This document shows positions 1 through 6,689 of a stretch of DNA of 64,000 bases, one piece after another (within the stretch, counting starts at the first letter, position 1; every line of letters starts with the position of its first letter). The notes under the pieces are model-generated. The model was not told the DNA's origin. It saw only the letters and a list, made by a program, of their open reading frames with translations, and did not search any database. Origin of the DNA: Methylorubrum thiocyanatum (GTDB taxonomy: Bacteria > Pseudomonadota > Alphaproteobacteria > Rhizobiales > Beijerinckiaceae); assembly GCA_014138645.1 (NCBI GenBank), contig JACJIB010000004.1:186001-250000 (forward strand), read 5' to 3'. A program made the position numbers and the translations under genes.

Positions 1-483
1 GCCGCACTGCTGGCGACGCCGAACCCGGCTCCCGACCGGCTCCTCGGAGCGGCACCTCCGCCGCCCAACGCTGGCTTGACGGCCTGCGTCGCCGGCTTGA
101 TCGAACTCGCGCTTCTCGAGGGCCGCCCCTCGATCGACGGAGTCGCCCGCCGGCTCGGCCTGTCGCGCCGCAGTCTGCAACGCCGGCTGGAGGCGGAGGG
201 CACGGGCTTCGCACCGATCCTCCAAGGCGTCTTGCGGGCGCAGGCCGAGACACTGCTGGCAGGAGGTACGACGCCCATCGGACGGATCGCCCTCGATCTC
301 GGCTACGCCGACGCGGCCCACTTCACCCGCGCCTTCCTCGGCTGGACAGGGTTGGCCCCACGGACATGGCGCCACCTGCATGCCACAAGTCCAAGTTTCG
401 AAAGGACAGGTCCTTTCGCGGGTCCAGGGCGGAGCCCTGGAAAAATGCCGGGGCGCCGCCCCGGCGCCCCGCCAAAGGGATGA
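1..483 (+). CDS. AraC-family transcriptional regulator, C-terminal part (gene starts before the window)
   Basis: The frame is open from base 1, so the N-terminal effector domain lies outside the window. The visible part holds the two helix-turn-helix segments of an AraC domain: 'VARRLGLSRRSLQRRLEAEG' and 'IALDLGYADAAHFTRAFLGW', followed by the usual end 'GLAPRTWR'. The last ~30 residues, rich in Pro, Gly and Arg, are not AraC sequence. They are encoded by a cluster of palindromic repeats (bases 399-490), so the original stop was probably lost or read through. The target genes are unknown; it is convergent with the hydroxypyruvate isomerase gene. Family sure, role not. Confidence 0.85.
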   Translation, partial: AALLATPNPAPDRLLGAAPPPPNAGLTACVAGLIELALLEGRPSIDGVARRLGLSRRSLQRRLEAEGTGFAPILQGVLRAQAETLLAGGTTPIGRIALDLGYADAAHFTRAFLGWTGLAPRTWRHLHATSPSFERTGPFAGPGRSPGKMPGRRPGAPPKG

Positions 484-490
484 TCCCTTT
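399..490. repeat. Cluster of four small palindromes (REP-like) at the 3' end of the AraC gene
   Basis: Four perfect stem-loops sit side by side: CGAAAGGAC/GTCCTTTCG (399-407 with 410-418), CCAGGGC/GCCCTGG (424-430 with 434-440), GCCGGGGC/GCCCCGGC (447-454 with 458-465) and AAAGGGAT/ATCCCTTT (474-481 with 483-490). The first two unit types recur at 30643-30683. The cluster lies between two convergent genes and could act as a bidirectional terminator or mRNA stabiliser. Confidence 0.8.
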
Positions 491-505
491 GGGATCCCGT
501 GACGT

Positions 506-1282
506 TCAGCGGTAGGCGGTCATCCAGCCGAGGCCCGCTTCGGTGTCGGACGCGGGCAGGTATTCGCAGCCGATGAAGCCGGCATAGCCAAGGCGGTCGA
601 GGACCGTGAACGCGGCGGAGAAATCGATGCGGCCGGTGCCGGGCTCGTGGCGGCCGGGGCTGTCGGCGATCTGGACATGGGCGATGCGGGCGCGGTGGGC
701 TTCGAGGCTGCCTGCGAGATCCTCGCCCATCCGCGCCATGTGGTAGAGATCGGCCTGGATGAACAGGTTGTCGGATCCCACCGCCTCGATCACCGCCGCG
801 GCGTCCGAGAGACGGTTCAGGACGAAGCCCGGCATGTCGCGGTCGTTGATCGGCTCGATCAGAAGACGGATGCCCGCCCGGCCCAGCGCCTCGGCGGCGT
901 AGGCGAGGTTCTCGGTGAGCGTCGCGCGAAGGCGGGCCGGCTCGACCTCCGGCGGCGCGAGGCCGGCGAGGCAATTGAGCTGGCGGCATCCGAGCGCGCC
1001 CGCATAATCGATCGCCCGGGCGACGCCCTCGCGGAATTCGGCCTCACGGCCGGGCAGGGCGGCGATGCCGCGCTCGCCCGCGGCCCAGTCGCCGGGGGGC
1101 AGGTTGTGCAGCACCAGCGGCAGGCCGGTTTCGGTGAGGCGCGCGGCCAGCACCGCTTTCGCCTCGGCATAGGGAAACTGCATCTCCACCGCCGTGAACC
1201 CGGCGGCGTGGGCTGCCGCGAAGCGGTCCTGGAGCGGCACCTCGGTGAACAGCAGGCTCAGATTGGCGGCGAAGCGAGGCAT
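506..1282 (-). CDS. hyi: Hydroxypyruvate isomerase (Hyi/OtnI family)
   Basis: A 258-aa TIM-barrel isomerase that interconverts hydroxypyruvate and tartronate semialdehyde in the cytosol. Family hallmarks are in order: 'LLIEPINDRDMPGF' with the metal-binding Glu, 'IQADLYHMARMGED', 'HVQIADSPGRHEPGTG' and 'GCEYLP'. The ATG at 1282 (protein begins MPRFAANLSLLF) is preferred over one ten codons upstream because family proteins begin at this point. It is followed upstream on the same strand by a GntR-type regulator, and a divergent aminotransferase makes hydroxypyruvate, which fits a shared pathway. OtnI (2-oxo-tetronate isomerase) activity is an alternative within the same family. Confidence 0.9.
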   Translation of the reverse strand: MPRFAANLSLLFTEVPLQDRFAAAHAAGFTAVEMQFPYAEAKAVLAARLTETGLPLVLHNLPPGDWAAGERGIAALPGREAEFREGVARAIDYAGALGCRQLNCLAGLAPPEVEPARLRATLTENLAYAAEALGRAGIRLLIEPINDRDMPGFVLNRLSDAAAVIEAVGSDNLFIQADLYHMARMGEDLAGSLEAHRARIAHVQIADSPGRHEPGTGRIDFSAAFTVLDRLGYAGFIGCEYLPASDTEAGLGWMTAYR

Positions 1283-1337
1283 GGTTCGGCCGTTCGATCG
1301 TGCAAAATGCATTCAAAAATGACAGAAGGAGCGAAGC

Positions 1338-2162
1338 TCAAACGCTGTCCACCGCCGGCTCGCCGGGAACCGGGGCGGCGGCCTCGCGATCAGCGGCGGC
1401 TCTGCGCTTGTTGCGCAGGTGGCGGAACAGGATATCGCTGAGTTCCGATCCCGCCCGGCGGCGCAGGGCGTCGAGGATCTCCTCGTGCTCGCGCATCGCC
1501 TCGCCCCAGCGGTCGCGGTTGGCATCGAGATTGGCCGAGTAGCGGGCGCGCCGCAGCCGCCCGGCGAAGCTGGCATAGGTGGCGCTCAGCGGCCCGTTCT
1601 CGGCGGCCTGGACGATCCGGTCGTGGATCGCCTGATTGCAGGCGAAGTAGCCGTGCAGGTCGCGCCGCAGGTAGTGACCGTACATCTCGTGATGCAGACG
1701 TTCGATCTCGGCATAGGCCGCCTCCGTGATGCGCTCGCAGGCGAGGCGGCCGGCGAGCGCCTCGAGCCCACCCATCACGTCGAACAGTTCGATGATCTCT
1801 CCCTCGCCGATCCGGCGCACCCGCGCGCCGCGGTTCGGCAGCAGATCGATCAGCCCCTCGGAGGCCAGCACCTTCAGCGCCTCCCGCAAGGGGGTGCGCG
1901 AGATGCCGAAGCGCTCGCACAGGAGCCGCTCCGGCACGCGGGCGCCCGGGGCGAGATTGCCCTCGACGATGAACTCGCGCAGCCGCGCCAGCACCTCGTC
2001 GTGAAGCGAATGAACGAGGTTTTCCCGCGACTTGGCCTGAGGTTCGGCCGGGAGCGTGCCAGGGATTCTGGCAGGGATCTCGGCAGAGAGCTGGGCGGGG
2101 AGGGGACCCGGGCCGTCCGCGCCCTCCGATTCGCGTTCGGCGCGTGTCATGGCGGAAGTCAT
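1338..2162 (-). CDS. GntR-family regulator, FCD (FadR) subfamily
   Basis: A 274-aa one-component regulator. After a ~45-residue disordered N-terminus come a winged helix ('RVPERLLCERFGISRTPLREALKVLASEGL', quoted in part: ERFGISRTPLREAL) and an all-helical FCD ligand-binding domain with metal-ligand histidines (for example 'ACNQAIHDRIVQAA'). FCD regulators usually sense small organic acids. It lies 55 bp upstream of hyi on the same strand and is divergent from the aminotransferase gene, so it probably controls both. A second in-frame ATG at 2150 is possible; neither start has a strong ribosome site. Confidence 0.88.
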   Translation of the reverse strand: MTSAMTRAERESEGADGPGPLPAQLSAEIPARIPGTLPAEPQAKSRENLVHSLHDEVLARLREFIVEGNLAPGARVPERLLCERFGISRTPLREALKVLASEGLIDLLPNRGARVRRIGEGEIIELFDVMGGLEALAGRLACERITEAAYAEIERLHHEMYGHYLRRDLHGYFACNQAIHDRIVQAAENGPLSATYASFAGRLRRARYSANLDANRDRWGEAMREHEEILDALRRRAGSELSDILFRHLRNKRRAAADREAAAPVPGEPAVDSV

Positions 2163-2313
2163 GGCGGATTGGTAGCAGCGGGCTCGATCGCCGTCGATGG
2201 GATGAATGAAGGCATGATACTTCTTGTCTCAGCTCGAAATGAATGCAAACCTGTGGGATGAAACGACCGGACGCGCCGTGAAGCGCCCGGCATCCGGCCC
2301 GACGGGAGGGACC

Positions 2314-3489
2314 ATGACGAGCCGCACCGGACGACACTTCCTGCACATTCCGGGCCCGAGCCCGGTGCCGGAGCGCGTGCTGCGCGCCATGGACCGGCAG
2401 GTGATCGACCATCGCGGGCCGGAATTCGGCGTGCTCGGCCGCGAGGTGCTGGAGGGCTGCCGCACGATCTTCCGCACCAAGGGGCCGGTGGTGATCTATC
2501 CGGGCTCGGGCACGGGGGCCTGGGAGGCGACCATCGTCAACACGCTCTCCTCGGGCGACCGTGTCCTGATGTTCGAAACCGGCCATTTCGCCACCCTGTG
2601 GCGGCAGATGGCGGCGCGCTGGGGGATCGAGGTCGAGTTCGTGCCCGGCGACTGGCGCCACGGCGTCGATCCGGCCGTGGTCGAGGCGCGGCTCGCCGAG
2701 GATCGCGGCCACGCGTTCAAGGCGGTGATGGTGGTCCACAACGAGACCTCCACCGGCGTCACGAGCCGCATCCCGGCGATCCGCAAGGCGATCGATGCGG
2801 CCGGGCACCCGGCGCTGCTGCTGGTCGACACCATCTCCTCGCTCGGCTCGGTCGATTACCGCCACGACGAGTGGGGCGTCGACGTCACCGTCAGCGGCTC
2901 GCAGAAGGGCCTGATGCTGCCGCCGGGCCTCGGCTTCACCGCGATCTCGGACAAGGCGCGGGCGGCGGGCCGCTCGAACAACCTTCCCCGGTCCTACTGG
3001 GACTGGGAGGAGATGCTGAAGCCCAACGCCAACGGCTACTTCCCCTACACGCCGGCCACCAACCTGCTCTACGGCCTGCGCGAGGCGGTGGCGATGCTGC
3101 TGGAGGAGGGCCTCGACAACGTCTTCGCCCGCCACCAGCGGCTGGCCGCCGCGACCCGCGCCGCGGTCGAGGCCTGGGGGCTCGAAGTGCTGTGCCGGAA
3201 CCCGGACGAGTACTCGCCGGTGCTCACCGCGGTGATGATGCCCGACGGCCATGGCGCGGACGCCTTCCGCGCCCTGGTGCTGGACAAGTTCGACATGTCG
3301 CTCGGCGCCGGCCTGTCGAAGCTTGCCGACAAGATCTTCCGCATCGGCCATCTCGGCGAGACCAACGACCTGACCCTGATGGGCGCCCTGTCCGGCGTCG
3401 AAATGGGCTTGGCCGCGGCCGGCGTGCCGCACCAACGCGGCGGCGTGCTCGCCGCGATGGCGAGCCTGCGCTCCGGCCTGGACGGCTGA
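2314..3489 (+). CDS. Serine/alanine-glyoxylate aminotransferase family protein (class V PLP enzyme)
   Basis: A 391-aa class V aminotransferase close to SgaA. It probably transfers the amino group of serine (or alanine) to glyoxylate, giving hydroxypyruvate (or pyruvate) and glycine. Seen: N-terminal 'HFLHIPGPSPVPERVLRAM', the 'GSGTGAWEA' phosphate-binding turn, 'LLLVDTISSLGSVDY' with the PLP-binding Asp, and the Schiff-base lysine in 'SGSQKG'. The ATG at 2314 follows a GACGGGAGGG ribosome site, so I reject an ATG 30 codons upstream. With hyi and the downstream carrier it forms a hydroxypyruvate-related set. Ureidoglycine-glyoxylate transamination is an alternative. Confidence 0.85.
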   Translation: MTSRTGRHFLHIPGPSPVPERVLRAMDRQVIDHRGPEFGVLGREVLEGCRTIFRTKGPVVIYPGSGTGAWEATIVNTLSSGDRVLMFETGHFATLWRQMAARWGIEVEFVPGDWRHGVDPAVVEARLAEDRGHAFKAVMVVHNETSTGVTSRIPAIRKAIDAAGHPALLLVDTISSLGSVDYRHDEWGVDVTVSGSQKGLMLPPGLGFTAISDKARAAGRSNNLPRSYWDWEEMLKPNANGYFPYTPATNLLYGLREAVAMLLEEGLDNVFARHQRLAAATRAAVEAWGLEVLCRNPDEYSPVLTAVMMPDGHGADAFRALVLDKFDMSLGAGLSKLADKIFRIGHLGETNDLTLMGALSGVEMGLAAAGVPHQRGGVLAAMASLRSGLDG

Positions 3490-3588
3490 TCCGTCTTCAC
3501 GACGCCCACCGACGCCTGCGCCTCGGGCAATCCGCACGTCAGATGCGGGGCCTGGGGCGGTCGCTCATAAAAACTGGAGGAAGCCCCG

Positions 3589-4890
3589 ATGATCACGATC
3601 CCACGCCGTGTGACGGCGCCGGGCATGGTGCTGTTCCTGCTCTGCCTGATGTACTTCATCACCTATGTCGACCGGGTCAACGTCGGCACCGCCGGCCCGG
3701 CGATCAAGGGTGAACTCGGACTCAGCAACACCGAACTCGGCCTCGTCTTCTCGGCCTTCGCCTACCCCTACGCGGTGTTCCAGATCATCGGCGGCGCCAT
3801 GGCCGACAAGTGGGGCGCCCGGCGCACCCTGCTCATCTGCGGCCTGATCTGGGCGGCGGCGACGGTGGCCACCGGCTTCGTCGGCGGCGTGGTCTCGCTG
3901 TTCCTCGCCCGCTTCGCCCTGGGCTTCGGCGAGGGCGCGACCTTCCCCACCGCGACGCGGGCGATGCAGTCCTGGGTGGCCAAGGACCAGCGCGGCTTCG
4001 CGCAGGGCATCACCCACTCGTTCGCCCGCTTCGGCAACGCGGTGACGCCGCCGCTGGTGGTGCTGATGATGGCCTATGTCGGCTGGCGCGGCGCCTTCGT
4101 CATCCTCGGCATCGTCAGCTTCGCCTGGGTGCTGGTCTGGGCGTTCTACTACCGGGACGATCCGCGCGAGCATAAGGGCATCACCGGCGAGGATCTGGAG
4201 CGGCTGGCGATCCGCGACCGCACGGCCAAGCCCGCAGCCAAGCCCCCCGTGCCGTGGCGCCGGCTCGTGCCGCGCATGGCCCCCGTGACGCTGACCTATT
4301 TCTGCTACGGCTGGTCGCTGTGGCTCTACCTCAACTGGCTGCCCTCGTTCTTCAAGGACGGCTACGGCCTCGACATCAAGAACTCGGCCCTGTTCGCCTC
4401 GGGCGTGTTCTTCGCGGGCGTCGTCGGCGACACGCTGGGCGGCGTGGTCTCCGACCGGATCCTGAAGAAGACCGGCGACCTGCAGAAGGCGCGCCGCAAC
4501 GTGATCTGCCTCGGCATGCTGGGTGCGGCCGCCTGCCTCGCGGGTGTGTTCTTCACCAAGGAGTTGACCCTGGTGGCGCTGCTGCTCAGCGGCGGATTCT
4601 TCTTCCTCGAACTGGTGATCGGACCGATCTGGTCGGTGCCGATGGACATCGCCCCGCAATATGCCGGCACGGCGAGCGGGCTGATGAATTTCGGCTCGGC
4701 CTTCGCGGCCATCGTCTCGCCGCTCACCTTCGGCCTGATCGTGGACCTGACCGGCAACTGGATCCTGCCCTTCGCCGGCTCGATCGGCCTCCTGCTCCTC
4801 GGCGCGGGGCTCGCCTTCACCATGCATCCGGAGCGGCCGTTCGAGGACGAGCCCACGCCCCTGACGCCACGGGTGGTACCGGCGGAGTAG
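3589..4890 (+). CDS. MFS transporter, anion:cation symporter type
   Basis: A 433-aa inner-membrane carrier with about 12 hydrophobic segments in two halves. It has the ACS-family start 'FITYVDRVNVGTAGPAI' and the loop-2/3 signature 'GGAMADKWGARRTLLICG'. Relatives carry hexuronates, glucarate, tartrate or other small organic acids. A GGAGG ribosome site is present at about 3577. It lies 99 bp after the aminotransferase in the same direction, suggesting import of a hydroxy acid such as tartronate, glycerate or a tartrate (inference). A 24-bp palindrome follows the stop. Confidence 0.88.
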   Translation: MITIPRRVTAPGMVLFLLCLMYFITYVDRVNVGTAGPAIKGELGLSNTELGLVFSAFAYPYAVFQIIGGAMADKWGARRTLLICGLIWAAATVATGFVGGVVSLFLARFALGFGEGATFPTATRAMQSWVAKDQRGFAQGITHSFARFGNAVTPPLVVLMMAYVGWRGAFVILGIVSFAWVLVWAFYYRDDPREHKGITGEDLERLAIRDRTAKPAAKPPVPWRRLVPRMAPVTLTYFCYGWSLWLYLNWLPSFFKDGYGLDIKNSALFASGVFFAGVVGDTLGGVVSDRILKKTGDLQKARRNVICLGMLGAAACLAGVFFTKELTLVALLLSGGFFFLELVIGPIWSVPMDIAPQYAGTASGLMNFGSAFAAIVSPLTFGLIVDLTGNWILPFAGSIGLLLLGAGLAFTMHPERPFEDEPTPLTPRVVPAE

Positions 4891-4896
4891 GGAACC

Positions 4897-4920
4897 GGCC
4901 CGCCGCCGCGGCGGCGGGCC
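4897..4920. terminator. 24-bp perfect palindrome between convergent genes
   Basis: GGCCCGCCGCCG directly followed by its reverse complement, then TTCCTGT. It sits between the MFS stop (4890) and the stop of the opposing gene (4927). The T-run is poor, so termination strength is uncertain. Confidence 0.6.
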
Positions 4921-4926
4921 TTCCTG

Positions 4927-5331
4927 TCAGGACGAGGGGAAGCGGCGCTGGAGGTCCGCCAGAACCGCGACCGCCTCGCTCGAAATGCCCGTTTCCCGCA
5001 CCGCCTCGAGGCTGCGGTCCTCAGGACCCGACGCGACCGCTCCCGACGCGACCGCCGGCTCGAACTGGCGGCGGTGGGCCTGATCGAGGATCTCGGCGAT
5101 TCGGTCGCCGACCGCCAGGGCGATGGCGGTCGAATCCGGCCCTTCCGAGCGATGGGCGTGCATGCGCTGGAGCGCGTCGGCGATCTGCCGCTCGAAGGCC
5201 TGGAACAGCGCCTCGGCGGCCTGCGGGTTCATCCGCATCAGGGCGCCCGCGGCCGCGCAATAGGTCTCCTTGAGCATGTAGAGGGTCAGGCGGTCGATGG
5301 CCTGTTCGTCGTCGTCCCCCGGCTTCGCCAT
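4927..5331 (-). CDS. Hypothetical protein, helical, 134 aa
   Basis: No family recognised. The protein begins MAKPGDDDEQAIDRL and is predicted soluble and mostly helical, with an acidic start and a long amphipathic stretch ('AAEALFQAFERQIADALQRM'). The start at 5331 is chosen because the 16 codons upstream look like non-coding sequence. It is convergent with the MFS gene and stands alone. Codon use fits a real gene. Confidence 0.6.
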   Translation of the reverse strand: MAKPGDDDEQAIDRLTLYMLKETYCAAAGALMRMNPQAAEALFQAFERQIADALQRMHAHRSEGPDSTAIALAVGDRIAEILDQAHRRQFEPAVASGAVASGPEDRSLEAVRETGISSEAVAVLADLQRRFPSS

Positions 5332-5484
5332 GCGCCCTGTGTCCTGCCGACTCTGGTCCACTGCCCCATCCCCCCGCAAGAACCGGAGGGGCAGGCGGTC
5401 GTCCCTCTCCTTAAAGGATGACGAGCCGTCTGCCAGGGGTCCGGTAAGCCCAGGCGCGCCTCGCCCGGGCGAAGCGGGACGCGT

Positions 5485-5958
5485 TCAGCCCGAGGGCGGG
5501 GTCAGGATCACCTTGCCCTCGAACGGGTTGCTCCGGCTGTTGGCGCCGGTGCAGGCGAAGGTCTTCTCGCCGGCCGCGACGGTACGCAGGCGCAGCTGGC
5601 CGCGGCCCTCCCGCTTGACCGTGTAGCCCTTCTCGCTCGCCACGTGGACGAGATCGCCGTCCGCGTGCAGGACCCGGCCGTTCTCGAACTGGCCCGGCAT
5701 GGTGATCGTCACCGGCTGGTCGGCCCGGCTCACCACGTTGAGTGCCACGTTGGTGTCGGCCGGCAGACGCAGTTCCGCCGGCTGGCAGACGGGATGGCCG
5801 TCGCGCATCTCGACGGTCAGCTCGACCGGCGGCATCACATCGCTGGCCGGCGGCGGCAGCGGTTTTCCCTCCGCCCGGGCCGCAGCCGGCAGGGCGAGGC
5901 CGACGGCGGCGGCGAGCAGGGCGGCCGGAATTCGGAGGCGGTTCGGGTGTCGGGGCAT
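5485..5958 (-). CDS. Secreted cupredoxin-like domain protein
   Basis: 157 aa with a clear Sec signal peptide (basic start MPRHPNRLR, hydrophobic core, cleavage about 'AARA-EGK'). The mature part looks like a cupredoxin-fold beta-sandwich: 'ADTNVALNVVSRADQPVTITMPGQFE' in part, and a late 'GEKTFACTG' loop. The loop has one Cys but no full His-Cys-His-Met copper set, so copper binding is doubtful. Likely periplasmic. The start at 5958 places the signal peptide at the N-terminus. Function unknown. Confidence 0.65.
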   Translation of the reverse strand: MPRHPNRLRIPAALLAAAVGLALPAAARAEGKPLPPPASDVMPPVELTVEMRDGHPVCQPAELRLPADTNVALNVVSRADQPVTITMPGQFENGRVLHADGDLVHVASEKGYTVKREGRGQLRLRTVAAGEKTFACTGANSRSNPFEGKVILTPPSG

Positions 5959-6254
5959 GCGCGGATCCTTCGCGGTGGGTCCACGGCACCCCCTTGGATG
6001 AACGGGCCGCCTTCCGGCGAAGTCACCGCCGCGGACGGCCGTGCGAGGGCGCCGGCTCGCGGTGTGAAGAGGGTGGATGCCGGCCCTGTTCCGGACCGCG
6101 ACGCCCCGCCGCGTGAATTGCGCACAATGCATAGGCATATGGGCGTTCATGCCGTATCACGCCGTTGTGACGCGAAGCGTGACGGATGTTCCGGCATACG
6201 CCCACCCTTCGAGCCCCAGCCACCCCTTCATCGGCTCAGCGGATACAAGGATCG

Positions 6255-6491
6255 ATGCCCGGTCAGGAGTACGGACCACAGGATCGCGGCGTCGGGCGTG
6301 CGCATCCTTCGACGGCGCCGCGTCGGAAGGGCGGCCTCGACGATGATCTCGGTCTCGCGCAGGAGGCGCACACCCTGATCTCGCTGTTCCTGGATATCGA
6401 GGATCCGGAGGCCCGCCGCCGCTGCATCGCGTTCGTGCGGCGCGAGGCCCACGGCCCGGCCGAAGCGGACACGGTATCGGCGAGCACCTGA
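6255..6491 (+). CDS. Small hypothetical protein, 78 aa
   Basis: It begins MPGQEYGPQDRG. A polar first half is followed by an amphipathic helical half, 'LISLFLDIEDPEARRRCIAF', and 'VRREAHGPAEAD'. No family recognised with certainty; the second half resembles the short helical tail seen in some small regulators. A GGATACAAGG stretch precedes the ATG. An ATG 23 codons upstream is possible but its added sequence looks non-coding. Confidence 0.45.
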   Translation: MPGQEYGPQDRGVGRAHPSTAPRRKGGLDDDLGLAQEAHTLISLFLDIEDPEARRRCIAFVRREAHGPAEADTVSAST

Positions 6492-6547
6492 ACCGAAGGC
6501 CGATCCCGCCGTCGCGCGGCGATCGAGCCGGATCGCGCGGCGGGCGT

Positions 6548-6574
6548 CCCCGCCGTCCGAGCGGGACGGCGGGG
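6548..6574. terminator. Hairpin with 11-bp arms downstream of the small ORF
   Basis: CCCCGCCGTCC, loop GAGCG, GGACGGCGGGG. There is no T-run. It lies between convergent genes ending at 6491 and 6690, so it may serve both strands. Confidence 0.5.
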
Positions 6575-6689
6575 GGATGTCGTTCGCACGACCGAGCCGA
6601 TACGCAACGTGGCTCCCTCGTAGAATGACCGCGACCGGTTAGCCGACGGTCAATGCCGCGAACCGGCCGCGTGCCGGAACGGGACCGGA

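Noticed and set aside
2205..2313. Longer N-terminus of the aminotransferase from ATG 2224
   Set aside because: The extra 30 residues are not family sequence and the ATG at 2314 has a strong ribosome site.
1390..3537. 715-codon minus-strand frame across the aminotransferase and GntR genes
   Set aside because: Spans two good genes on different strands, and its residues are low-complexity.
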